64,000 nt of DNA, taken from NCBI GenBank assembly GCA_963971305.1, contig OZ020310.1, positions 61,577,017 through 61,641,016 on the forward strand, read 5' to 3'. A program made the position numbers and the translations under genes. Below the pieces are notes generated by a model that did no database searches, had not been told where the DNA came from, and worked only from the letters and a program-made list of their open reading frames with translations. Shown in pieces: positions 43,442-54,383 of the stretch. Position 1 is the stretch's first letter, and each line of letters begins with the position of its first letter. Source of the DNA: Arcuatula senhousia (lineage: Eukaryota; Mollusca; Bivalvia; Mytilida; Mytilidae).

Positions 43442-46400
43442 TTTTATTTTTTTAAAACACAGCTGAAAACCTGCACTTTCGTGACAGGAAAAACGCTGAC
43501 GTAATTTGACGTTTAATTGTAAATACGGAACAGATCCGGATTCCGTGTTGATGTTAATACTTTGTGAATACTATCGTGACTTCAAAATTCATATACTATT
43601 AGATATAAGACAAGTTTTTATTCATGTTTTATGGAATAATGTTTTACGTACATGCCTTCTGCGTTTTGTATACATACACGGCTAGCATGTATCGTGTAGT
43701 TCATGTATGACATCAAAAATTTGTCCATAAGCAAACAATATTGCATTCAAAAGAATGGACACGATAATAATCACAAGAAAAACCAAGAATGGCAAGATGA
43801 CACGCACTCTCACAAATAGAATGTACACCACCGCTATGACCGGGACGGGGAATTTTGCTCAATATATGCACGATAAACTGCTTTTCTGTTCATTTGTTAT
43901 TCCATAATTTTATTTCATGTACCATTGAAGATCATTAAAATGAATATTCATAAAGCTTTGACAGCATCATGCTCCTCTGATATTTTTTATGCCTTATCCA
44001 TTACATACATGTGCATTTTACATTCAATTTCTGATCCCAACACAAAGTCTTAAAACAGCAGTGGAATTTGGTTTCTCATTTATTTTAAACAATGGTCTTT
44101 TTACACCTTTACTGAGGAAAATCATGTGTCCAGAAAACATAAACATTATAGTGTTTATAGTCCTTATAATCTTTAGACATCCTCTGCATGTATAAGTCAT
44201 CCATCTTTAAACAAGCTACCACATCTAGAAGAGAAAGGATTAAAAAAAATAAAACACAATGAATTTTAAAACATTAAACAATATTTCAAATTAAATGTTA
44301 ACATCATGCATTTCATCAAGCAACATAATTATGAATCATTTGCAAATTAATCATCATCTCCCTCAATGAACAATATTTTCCATGAATAAATATTTAGAAA
44401 ATGAAAATGATTTTAAAAACACTGTACATAATTAATTTTCAACATTTTAACAAAGTACTTCAATACTTGTTAACTCATATGTATTGTTGTACATATCACA
44501 CATGTTTAAATAATGTCACATATAAATGTCTATTACCTTGTAGACAATTTTCATACAATTTACAGCTATTTAGCAACATCTTTAAATTTATGATTCACCA
44601 ATCTGAAAAAACAAAAGGACTATCAAAGCAATCTAAGAAGACACAGAGTGCAGACACAATACATTATAAGACATGTAATCATTTTCAATCAAGCTTCTCT
44701 AAGGGACCATAAAATGCAAGAATATTAGGTAGAAAATATCATAATATTATATACAGTGTATACTTTTTGCAGTTAATCCAGATGCATGTCATGTAATTTC
44801 AAGTTTTAATGGTAATACTAATAATAATCAACAGCTTAATATCAAACCTTCAATTAGCAAAGACATTAGGTTCATGAATATTGAATGATATAGTCACATA
44901 AAATAATTTAAAAAGTCCTGACACCAAATGTTGCTCAAAAAACATCAGATTTGTTTTAAACTTTCTGGCATAAATATTCATAAATAGACATGCATGTCTT
45001 AATACAGTATGGTATGTAAACTTATCTTATATTTACAAGTTTTTATGACCTTATTTAAAAAATTGAAAAGTTTCATAGCAAGCCTGAATGCCCCTTTCCC
45101 TTTTATTGTATTTACATGCAATGCCATTAACATTTGGCAATAACTTTTCAATGAATCGTTCAGAATTTAAAAAGATAGAAATTGAAACAAATATTTAAAG
45201 TATTATTTGTTTTGAAACAAGTGCTTGTCCATGACCCCCCTTTTTGTGCTGTGCGCAATTATTGTCGACTTAATGATCGACAAATCGCAAAAATAATAAC
45301 CTACCTTAGCCCTAGTATCAATGTTTGGAGTGGAATTTCACATGTTTCCTCATTTAATCTAGCAGGAACACGATTTTCTCATAAAATTTATCTTCACATG
45401 TTTTTGACAAAGCTATCATCATCGCGACCTGGTTCAAGATCAAGAACGACGTAGATTTTTTTCATACAAAACCCGTTCTTGTGTAAAGGTTAATGGGTAT
45501 TTCTGGGTATACATGTAAGTAGGATTTGATGTAAGGAAATAATGTCTTTTTAAGGATATAATATTTGTCTATACTGTATTAAAGAACTGCCGACATATTT
45601 TACACATAATGTTAAATGTTGCGTATATAAATTCTCCAAACTTTTCAACCGTCAAAAATATGACGTCAAAAATTCATCCAACTACCAAAACAAATCTAGA
45701 AATGTAAGAAAGTGCCTTAACATACATGCGTTTCTTCAATCTAAAAGCCGAAAGTTTTAAATAACATTGCATTTCATTGGTCGACATAATCGATCGATAT
45801 CAGTACCGGTGGTTAATATAAATTGGTTGATTGATCAGTGTGAGATCGCCGCACGTGTTTGCTTCTCAACCTGGTCATCTCACACAAAGCAGAGTCATTT
45901 ACGGAAAAAAATGATAATCACAAACCGGTTTGCTTTTAAAGCCTTGGTCCTGACTTAGTACAGGCATTTCAAAAGAAAATGAGAAATGACATGATGGAAC
46001 AAAGAAATTCCCTGTTCACAAGATGTAAAACAAAAACTGTATTTGGAAGCGAGTGAATGAAGGTGAATAATTGTGTCTGAAAATCTTCCAGACTATATTC
46101 AAAACTACAAATTTGCATTCACAGCTTTGTTTGGTTTATCCTTATAGTTGTCTTTAATAATTACTTAGTAGTTTATTTACATTGAATTGAGATAAACCCT
46201 ATATGGCTATATGCTCAATCGAACCCCTCTCCAAATTGCAGTGGAAAACTGAAGCATCATCGACTATATTCTTGTCGAATTAATTTGCGTGGGGAATTGA
46301 CCTATACGAGACAACTTTATAGTACCTTCTAAAGAACTAGCGCCTTTTTCTGAGGACTATATTTTCTAAGAGTGTTAAGGGAGTGGTAATACTGATCCAT

Positions 46401-46676
46401 GAAATTTTCACCTTGATAGGTATCAAACCATGGACTAGAAATTTCTAAGTTCAACATATTATTCTCACTAATAAAAATGTATGTTTCATCGCTATACATG
46501 TACATTAATTATATTATAAGACCCAGTAAAGGACAGGTTAAAATTGCAATTCGTTCAAAGAATGATAACTCGATCTTACTCTGATCATTAAATAATTTTA
46601 TTTGAAGACATGTCATGAATCATACAGCTCCAGGTATAATCATTAAACATATTTCGGATATCATTCTTAATGCGAA
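43442..46676. other. Large AT-rich region without a supported gene
   Basis: Frames of 63-103 codons at 43989, 44401, 45182 and 45767 lack domains, signal-peptide logic or codon structure that I can defend. Near 45949 the phrase 'ggtcctgacttagtacaggc' recurs, as also near 63370, 63677 and (inverted) 62297. This is a short dispersed motif of unknown origin. Confidence 0.45.
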
Positions 46677-46850
46677 TTAATCATATTTTTGCATTTGAAT
46701 TGGCGTCTCCATAATATCATTTCCTTCTGAATAGATTTGCCAACCAGCAAACGAGGTCAAACCATTTCCATCAATGATAATAGCAGCCCATAAAGGATGG
46801 CCCAAGTGTTTTCTTAAATACACATGGTCTACAGTGTCCCTATATATGAT
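46677..46850 (-). other. Candidate unrecognised coding exon
   Basis: A minus-strand frame of about 57 codons ends at 46677 and contains VDHVYLRKHLGHPLWAAIII, then DGNGLTSFAGWQIYSEGND. The composition is more protein-like (G, W, charged residues) than neighbouring chance frames. A stop lies just upstream, and a possible acceptor 'cactgtag' precedes the VDHVYL codons but lacks a good pyrimidine tract. No family was identified; it could be an exon remnant. Confidence 0.25.
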
Positions 46851-47130
46851 TCATTGTCCAGAAACTGTTTCCTGGACGCGAGTTTCTTCAATATATACCA
46901 CACTTTCGACGATATTATTTTTCCATTACGATTTCGACCGACTCTGCTAGTTCTCCGTTGGCCCCTGACGATTTTCAGCCCATTCGCACTGAAAAGACCT
47001 CGTTCCGGTACAGTACAAATTCCGGAATTTGTCGTAGCTTCCACCACCGTTTTATAGTTGCACTTCGACGAAAACGAACGTAAAGTGGTCTCCGTGGTTC
47101 ATTTAATTGTGGCTCATTGCAGCGGAAAAG
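46851..47130. other. CpG-richer patch with overlapping frames
   Basis: GC and CpG content is visibly higher than in the surroundings. Opposite-strand frames of 77 (plus) and 72 (minus) codons overlap completely. The minus frame can be extended upstream to about 95 codons without an ATG (PERGLFSANGLKIVRGQRRT). It might be a first exon or promoter region of a minus-strand gene, but the evidence is thin. Confidence 0.25.
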
Positions 47131-47441
47131 GCGGGCGGTGGTTGAGTTCTTCCTTGTGGGATGGTTTGAAGAAATCTTTTGTCTAAAAAGTCAGAAATAT
47201 GAAATAGCATTATGTTCTATCTGTCTCTTTTTTTTTCTATATATTAAAACTGAGAGTAACTCATATCCTTCCTTTTGACGTTCGTTGTATACATGTATTT
47301 TAAGGTTTGTCCTTTTTTTTTCGAAGGAAAAAATGTAACGATTTTGTGTGGTTCAGGTTTACAAACAAACGAACAACAAATACCTTCGAAATTGAAAGGT
47401 ACGGAAGCCGAGAGGTGTCACAGAAAAAAACTTTTTTTTTA

Positions 47442-48003
47442 ATCGAGATCACGAGAAAACAATACTGTTATATCGAGATCTCCAAAAAAAAAATCGTTAT
47501 CTCAATTTTTTTTTCTGTTTTATCGAGATCTCATTTTATTATTTCGAGATCTCGATTTTTATAATTTCGCGATCTCGATTTTTATTATTTCGCGATCTCG
47601 ATTTACTATTTCGCGATCTCGATTTATTATATCGAGATCACGAGAAAACACTGCTGTTATATCGAGATCTCCAAAAAAAAAATTAAATCGTTATCTCAAT
47701 TATTTTTTTTTCAGTTTTTTCGAGATCTCGATTTATTTTATCGAGATCACGAGAAGACAAAACTGTTATATTGAGATCTCCAAAAAAAAATCGTTATCTC
47801 AAATACTTTTTGTCTGTTTTATCGAGATCTCATTTTATTATTTCGAGATATCCATTTACTATTTCGCGATCTCGATTTATAATATCGAGATCACGAGAAA
47901 ACACTACTGTTATCTCGAGATGTCAAAAAAAATCGTTATCTCAATTATTTTTTTTCTGTTTTTCCGAGATCTCATTTTATTATTTCGAGATCTCGATTTT
48001 TCA
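47442..48003. repeat. Foldback element, left arm of ATCGAGATCTCGAT words
   Basis: An array of short palindromic words (tcgagatctcgatt, ttcgcgatctcgatt) with a longer composite (atcgagatcacgagaaaaca ... ctgttatatcgagatctcc ... cgttatctcaatt) repeated about four times. Its reverse complement forms 48815-49068. The outermost ends, AATCGAGATCACGAGAAAAC and its complement, match exactly over 20 bp. Two plus-strand frames here are translated repeat. Confidence 0.8.
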
Positions 48004-48031
48004 TAAGTAAAACTCATCATGCTGATCAATT

Positions 48032-48800
48032 CAACAAGAGGCTCACAGGAGCCTGAATATCTCACCTGGTCTAAACGAGATAAGCAGTCATTTGAAAACA
48101 TTGATCATATGGACAATTTTGAAGAGCTCAAAGAGTTGAATATTTAAGCAAGCAAGAGCTTTACTCTATCTATAATAGTTTTGATTCTATGGGCCAAAAA
48201 CCTAAAGAAAACCACTACATTAGGGACCATAACCCCTATAAGGGGTCATCTGACAACCTTAACTATATGGAAAGTTTTGTAGAGCTCAACGAGCCAAACA
48301 TTTGAGCAAGCAATAGTTTTTCTCTGTTTGCAAAAGTTTTCATCCTATGGGGAAAAACACAAAAGAACGCTAATTTAGGGATCAAACTCATAGAAAGGGT
48401 CAACTGACAACATTGGTCATATGACCACTTTTGTAAAGCTCAATGAGCTGAACATTTAAGCAAGCAATAGCTTTACTCTATCTTCAATAGTTTATTTTCT
48501 GAAGGGCAAAGACGCATTCTAAGGCCTGTTACCCCTATAAAGGGGTCATCTTGAACCTATGGAGACTTTTGCGCAGCTAAATGAGCTGAACATTTTAGCA
48601 ATCAACTGCTTTTCTCTATCTGCAATAGTTTTCATTCTATAGAGCAAAAATACAAGAAAAAGTATTTTAGGGTCCGTAACCCCTATAAGCGGTCATCTGA
48701 CAACCTTGACCTGAGGATCCTTTTGTACAGCTGAATGAGCTGCACATTTAGGCAAGCAACAATTTTTCCCTATCTGCAATAGTTTTCATTCTATAGAGCA
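48032..48800 (+). repeat. 'aggctcccagg' interspersed repeat between foldback arms, 3'-truncated
   Basis: Starts CAACAAGAGGCTCACAGGAG / CCTGAATATCTCACCTGG and carries about five tandem copies of the roughly 150-bp internal subrepeat (ggggtcatctgacaac, gagacttttgtagagct, gcaagcaatagcttt, caatagttttcattctatag). It lacks the GACGGAC run and terminal hairpin. Confidence 0.75.
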
Positions 48801-48814
48801 CGTGAAAAATAATC

Positions 48815-49068
48815 CGTATAATAAATTGAGATCTCGAAATAATAAAGCGAGATCTTGATATAACAAAATAGTTTAATTGAGATAACGATTTTATTTTTTT
48901 TTAGATCTCGATATGACAGTATTGTTTTTCTCGTGATCTCGATATGATAAATTGAGATCGCGAAATAATAAAATGAGATTTCGATAAAACAGAAAAAAAA
49001 AATAATTGAGATAACGATTTTTTTTTGAGATCTCGATATAACAGTATTGTTTTCTCGTGATCTCGATT
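48815..49068. repeat. Foldback element, right arm
   Basis: Reverse complement of part of the left arm, ending GTTTTCTCGTGATCTCGATT. It is shorter than the left arm. The 116-codon minus-strand frame across it is repeat-derived. Confidence 0.8.
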
Positions 49069-49344
49069 CCAAATTTGTTGTTAAAAGATGTATTTCATCA
49101 TTCACATATTTTTGTTTGTATACTAGATATACATATATCAATATTATTGTATAATCATTTGTATTCTAAAACTCATACTATTTGGGTTTTTTTCTGTCTA
49201 TTTTATCCGGTGTTTTTTATTCCGTGTAGTTTGTCTTTATTTTACATCAAATTTTATTTATATTTTTTGTAAAGAACGTCAACGGGACAGCAACTTAATA
49301 CACGTCGTTACCTACGGAAACCATGAAGAGACAAGGAAAAAATT
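49069..49344. other. No gene recognised
   Basis: Spacer between the foldback element and the 21-bp minisatellite. One 71-codon T-rich frame is ignored. Confidence 0.5.
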
Positions 49345-49735
49345 AAATTAATTCGAGATATCTGTTTAGAAATCCGTTATGTCGGTTTGTCAATCCGAGA
49401 TATCGCTTTAGTAATTAGTTATCTCGGTTTATCAATCCGTGATCTCGGTTAAGTAAACCTTTATCTCGGTTTAGGAATCCGTTATCTCGGTTAAGTAAAC
49501 CGTTATCTCGGATTAGTAATCCGTTATCTCGGTTAAAGAATCCGTTATCTCGGTTTAGGAATCCGTTATCTCGGTTAAGTAATCCGTTATCTCGGATTTT
49601 AAAACTGTGATCTCAGTTTGGTAATCCGTTATCTCAGTTTATCAAACCGTGATCTCTGATAAGGAATCTGTACCATGGTCTCGGATTTTTAAAATGTGAT
49701 CTCGGTTTAGTGATCCGTTTTTCAGATTTTTAAAC
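49345..49735. repeat. 21-bp minisatellite, about 18 copies
   Basis: The unit is CCGTTATCTCGGTTTAGTAAT with variants (GTGATCTCGG, GGATTAG, GGTTAAG). It shares the word GTTATCTC with the foldback arms 300 bp upstream. Copies degrade toward 49735. Confidence 0.9.
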
Positions 49736-50115
49736 TGTGAAAAATATTTAAGGAGTTATCGAACTTTGCTGAAGTTTTACCCATTTTAGCTTATAGTTGT
49801 ATTTTCAGTTTGACAAATTCTACTTGAATAATGAGATTAAACTGAAATAATTCTACTACTACTTTAGTTTTAATTTTCTCAGGACCATATTTTCAAAGTA
49901 AATTTCAACTTTTATGGGACGGTTGGGGACAACGGACGCCTCTAAATGTAAGGATGTACTTTGAATTTTTCACTATTTGCGACGCCTGGACTTTAGGTCT
50001 TACCAATTGGCAGCACCTGTCGTCTTATGTCTCTTGAAGTTAAAACGTTTATTACGATGCATTTGATCGTCCCTTTTTTTTGTCCTTTTATTGTTCGTCC
50101 CCCAGTTCCTGGTAT
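49736..50115. other. No gene recognised
   Basis: AT-rich spacer before the telomere-like repeat. Confidence 0.5.
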
Positions 50116-50190
50116 CTAACCATTACCCTAACCCTAATCTCTAACCCTAACCCTGTTTATAACCTCTACCCTAACCCTAACACTAAACCC
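50116..50190. repeat. Short degenerate interstitial telomere-like repeat
   Basis: Several CCCTAA hexamers (ttaccctaaccctaatct, ctaaccctaaccctg, ctaccctaaccctaacact) interrupted by variants, matching the TTAGGG telomere repeat found in bivalves. It is too short and degenerate to be a telomere. Confidence 0.7.
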
Positions 50191-50865
50191 CTTTCAGTTT
50201 TTGTTAGTTTCACCCTTAATATGCTCCCTTTTGATTGACTTATCCATTATCCATTTTTTAAAGTTTTTCTCTTTTGTCGGCTTTTAAGGAGGTGCAAGAT
50301 TGTGATCACATTTAACCAAATTTAACCTTTAAATTAACGTATTACTTTGTTTTCAAGGTTTCTTCAATCAAAAATATTTTCTAAAATTTATTTTTATACA
50401 TGCTTTAGACTGAGTTTGATTTGAAAATTATCAGAAGAATTTGTTTTATTAAAATTTTCTTTTATTTTGATAATAAACATTATTTAACCAAGTAAAATTG
50501 TGTTTTCTACATTTTTGCAAAGGGAGATAATTTTTGCCAAAATATGCCATTTTGGGTCACTTTTTGGCATACTTTTCTCTATATCAGAAAAAACAAAATG
50601 GGAAGCACCCTTTTTTCTTCTCATTTTCTAATGTATTGTACAAGCCCTATATAATATAAAAAAATTACAAAAATTCATTGACAAAATTTTTATACAGTTT
50701 AGACAGACATGATAATCCTTCAAAATTGGTAAGTTTCTTTAACATTTCAATGAAAATCAACCCGACTTTTGAGTCAATTACATATAAAATCAAGTCCGAA
50801 GCATATCATTTTCAAGTTAAATTTTCAAAAAGCATATCATAGCGCATCAACAAATTTTAAATAAA
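50191..50865. other. No gene recognised; expected 5' LTR not found
   Basis: If the BEL/Pao relic downstream were complete, its 5' LTR should lie here. No counterpart of the putative 3' LTR start (tgtgctgtaattgc) is visible. Confidence 0.45.
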
Positions 50866-51151
50866 CTTCATTGACAGGAAAACATTGGTGCAAGTGGCAT
50901 GTTCCCCCTTTCTGGGCCATAGCCATCCTACACGACGTGTTAGGCCAGACCAGCATGGCTAAATCCATTAAATCCAGACAGTCAAGGACAAATAGCGAGA
51001 CCAGTTCTCGTATTTCAAACACATCCAGTCTGGCTAGAAGAACACGAGCCAAAGCCGAGGCAGCTAAGGCAGCGATAGCCTTTGCCGAAAAACAGGCGCT
51101 TATGGCTAATCAATACAAATGACAATAAAGTACCAAACAATAAATTTTGCT

Positions 51152-51195
51152 ACGCCTGACGCGCCTTTCGTCTATTCAAGACTCATCAGCGGCGC
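51152..51195 (-). ncRNA. Hammerhead, degraded
   Basis: CTGATGA and GAAA survive, but stem III has a C-to-G change (GAAAGGCGCGTC) and stem I a mismatch next to the core (GCCG before CTGATGA). Activity is doubtful. Confidence 0.7.
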
Positions 51196-51509
51196 TCTAC
51201 CAAAAATATTGAAAATGCCAAACACTATATGATTATGAAAAGCATAGAACAGTAAAACCAAAAATACCAAACTGGGGAACCAATTTTTTACTAAGATGAT
51301 CAACCTATGTCTGGGGTAGGAAGAACCTTAGGGTTTAGACAATTTTGGAATTTAGACGGAAAATTTTAAGCTTCGATGAGTTCTCCAACACGAAAGTGTA
51401 GGTGTCGGAGCGGGCTTACCTCGGGGAATTAAAACTCCACCAGCAGTGCTAATCTTCACGTGTGTTCGACATACAAATGCCAACAAAGTACCAGACAATA
51501 AATTTTGCT

Positions 51510-51553
51510 ACGCCTGACGCGCGTTTCGTCTATTCAAGACTCATCAGGGGCGC
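51510..51553 (-). ncRNA. Hammerhead, nearly intact
   Basis: Core, stem II and stem III are intact. One stem I pair adjacent to the core is lost (C opposite A). It may retain reduced activity. Confidence 0.75.
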
Positions 51554-53180
51554 TCTACCAAAAATATTGAAAATGCCAAAGCAGAGCTCCAAGAAAGGGC
51601 AGTGCGGGAATCTTCCCGTGTTAAAGCTTAAATAGAACAAAAAGAGGCGGAAGTTAACCGAAAAAGGGCTGAAATCAAAGCGGAAATGACCCTTCTGGAA
51701 ACTCAACGACAAGCTGCCGAGCTTGAGTCCGAAGCCCGAGTTCTAGAACAGGAGGACGACATGGAACATGAGGTAGACGATCCACTTCCGGTTCAGATCG
51801 AGAACCCACTAAAACAGGTTCAGGATTATGTCCAGCAACACAGTGTTCACAGCGAACAGGATTTCCGGTTGCAAAACGTGGGTTACCACGTACCTTCTAC
51901 ACAACCTACGAACACATCTCCCTTTGCCCGTTCTGTACACTCGGAACTGGGCCCTTCCGGACACAACACCCAACAACAGCTAGATATGGCTAAAGCCGTC
52001 ACATTCACTCGTCAACCCTCATGTCACTCGCCGATTGGAGATTTTGGACTGCCGTCAGCTGCATCCACGCCAACGAACGAACATGGACATATAAAATCAG
52101 CCACCAAAACACTGACTTCCGGTTTATCTGGACTCAACACCAATGCACCTGCCTTTACGCCCAATCAAGACTATCCCATGCATAGTCCAACAGATGTCAA
52201 GCAACCCACACCCGGAAATGATAGAAGCTTCCTTTAAAGCGAAGCTAGCCGTTTTCCTAAGGCTCACAAACAAAGAAAGCATACGTCTCTACGAGCTATC
52301 AGACATCCTTTCGGAGATTGAATATGTAAAAGAGAAGCCACAGCTGAGAAATCTATTGGCTTATTTTGACTCATCTTCGGGTATAAAACCCATCGTCTCT
52401 AAACTACCATTTTGCTTGCAGGAAAAGTGGACAACAAGAGCCGTAAATTACAATGAGCAGTATTTAACCTTATTTCCTCCTTTTACAGAGTTCTTCGCAT
52501 TCATACGGGAGATCAGCAGGATTAGAAATAACCCAGGGTTTATCTACGACTCGGAACCCTCAACTTCCACTCAAAAAGGGAATTCGACAAGGTTCACATC
52601 TAAGCCCTAACCTCAAATTGGTGTTTACAAAATCGAAACATCTGGTATCAGTGAACTATCAGACAAGTTTGAGAAATGCATTTTGCATGGCACCATTTAC
52701 TCGTTGAACGACTGCCGTGGATTCCGTTCCAAGCCCATGGAAAAACCCAAAACTTAGCTCAAGGATAATAAAGTGTGTTTTAAATGTTGCGAGTCAACTA
52801 AACATATAAGCCGGGATTGTCCCGTAAGTGTTTCATGTCAGCAGTGTATCAGCAATAAACATACCACAGCTCTTCATTTGGATAAAGACAAACCCACGTC
52901 ACAACCCGCACTAAATGACGGCGGGGAGTCAGGTTACACCAACAGTGCTACTACCGTTAACACGGTCAATTCATCCTGCACGGTAATATGTAGAGAATAT
53001 GGCGGGAAATCTTGTGCAAAAATTCTCCCAGTAAATGTATTTCACAAGGACCACCCTGGTCACAAAAGGAAAATGTACGCCATAATTGACGACCAGAGCA
53101 ATAGGTCTTTAGCATCTCCGGAGTTCTTCAAGTATTTCAATGTACGGGAACCTCCCGAATCGTATAATTTTCAACTTGCT

Positions 53181-53945
53181 CTGGAAAGACCATAACATCC
53201 GGAAGACAAGGAAATTGTTTTGTTGGGACAACACTCAATGGTAACGTCGCTTTAGACCTACCAGATGTCATAGAATGTGATAACCTGCCTGGCAATAAGA
53301 ACGAGATTCCGACACCAGATGTCACGTATCGACACTCTCACTTGCGAGAAATAGCGGAACACCTTTCGCCATTAGACGAAAATTGCAACGTAATGCTTCT
53401 TATCGGACGAGATTTACCCGAAGCACACCATGTGCTCGACCAACGCATTGGACCCTCGAGGGCTCCATACGCTCAACGACTCAAATTTGGCTGGGTCGTA
53501 GTGGGCAAGACTTGTTTAGACGAACAGAGAACAACCGTCAGTGTTAATGTCAAAAAGTACCCATGTGTCTACTTCTGGCTACCCTACGGTGACAAAACCG
53601 TGCCAAAGCAACTTTGGAATTCAACAACATTACTTCCCGAAGAACACCATTCGTCACAATTAACTTGAATCCGACTGATCCGGGAACCAGTTTCTTTCAG
53701 TCTTCTGATATTCAAGACAGCAGTTTGCTTCAGGAACCTGGAATGGACAAAGTGATCCGACCCGTCACAAATGTCGAAACAACTTACAATGCAAACCGCC
53801 TACCAACTTGTGAGGAACAGTTTTCCGACTCTTCGTCATGGTCAAAATTGAATCAATTTACTGCTGCTCTCAAAGTCACTGACCGCAAACGTAGGTACAA
53901 AGCAGCTGAGTGCCATCCGGCTCATACTCGCCAAGAAAGCTAAAT
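53181..53945 (+). pseudogene. BEL/Pao protease C-terminal part joined to pol remnants
   Basis: A frame from 53186 reads GRQGNCFVGTTLNGNVALDL through IPTPDVTYRHSHL and MLLIGRDLPEAHHVLDQR to APYAQRLKFGWVVVGKTCLD, the C-terminal signature of the DUF1758-type protease region (IGRD...W.V.G). After about 53610 a different frame contains SSWSKLNQFTAALKV, resembling the FSSW.KL.R.TAW segment that in complete elements precedes integrase. Reverse transcriptase and RNase H are missing, so a large internal deletion is inferred. Confidence 0.65.
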
Positions 53946-54383
53946 GCGTGTCATCATAAACGGGAATCCCGCAACATACATTCGACCGATAGTTGTCATG
54001 ATTCTACTAATGTGACTTTCCACATCGAACTTTTTTTGTGTACAACAACTGTCTATACTTGAACATATTTCGATTTATTTGAATTCACCCGTCGGTGTAC
54101 ATCGTAAGGAACACGATGTTCCTTCCCATACCGTGCGTGGCAACGTTGGAGCAACAGATCAACTATCTTCCCATTGGGCAACGCTGGAAGCCATTCGACG
54201 ATGGATCTCTAGAACAACAGACGTTGGATCGTTCTCCGAACTGTAGATTTTATTCATCTATTTTATCCAATTTTGATTAATGTGATATTCGTTTATTCTT
54301 CCTTTGGATAATGGAATCTACTCATTTAATCTGCGTTTTCAAAGAAAGTTAGAGAAATATCAACAAGGATATTTGGCGGGGAG
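53941..54383 (+). pseudogene. BEL/Pao pol C-terminal tail and polypurine tract
   Basis: MRVIINGNPATYIRPI at 53944 matches the usual end of BEL/Pao pol (R.VRI...G....Y.RPI..LV.L). The integrase core that should precede it is absent. Downstream sequence ends in GGCGGGGAG (54375-54383), a plausible polypurine tract directly before the LTR. A 61-codon frame at 54095-54280 is unexplained. Confidence 0.5.

Larger units (their letters stand above)
51110..51579 (-). mobile_element. Retrozyme-like insertion (1.3 units) in BEL/Pao gag
   Basis: Starts at 'caatacaaatgac' and ends at 'gaaaatgcc', spanning one full 358-bp period plus a partial unit. It splits the gag codons between ...QALMA and KAELQER. 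RNA sense is minus, opposite to gag. Removing it leaves continuous gag sequence with at most a few bases duplicated. Confidence 0.85.
50871..53180 (+). pseudogene. BEL/Pao retrotransposon gag and start of protease, decayed
   Basis: Starting from ATG 50955 a lysine/alanine-rich, coiled-coil-like N-terminus (MAKSIKSRQSRTNSET...) runs to 51109. It is then cut by a retrozyme insertion and resumes at 51581 (AELQERAVRESS), with a stop near 51628. Another frame shift falls near 52200-52237. The second frame contains LPFCLQEKWTTRA, typical of molluscan BEL gag (DUF1759-like). Then follow CRGFRSKPMEKPK and two zinc knuckles (CFKCCESTKHISRDC; CQQCISNKHTTALH). The protease-like region begins with MYAIIDDQSNRSLA, where DDQS occupies the usual D-S/T-G position. 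A further frameshift lies near 53180. Confidence 0.75.

Noticed and set aside
46829..47057. Two fully overlapping frames on opposite strands as a confident gene
   Set aside because: Neither has a clear ATG start with context, splice sites or a domain; it was kept only as a low-confidence patch.
47307..48101. Long frames in the ATCGAGATCTCGAT region, both strands
   Set aside because: The palindromic repeat lacks stops in several frames; the products are repeats of SRSHFIISR-type peptides.
50871..50954. N-terminal extension of BEL/Pao gag upstream of ATG 50955 as coding
   Set aside because: The frame is open from a TTG but has no start codon; it may be leader or primer-binding region, so the ATG at 50955 was preferred.
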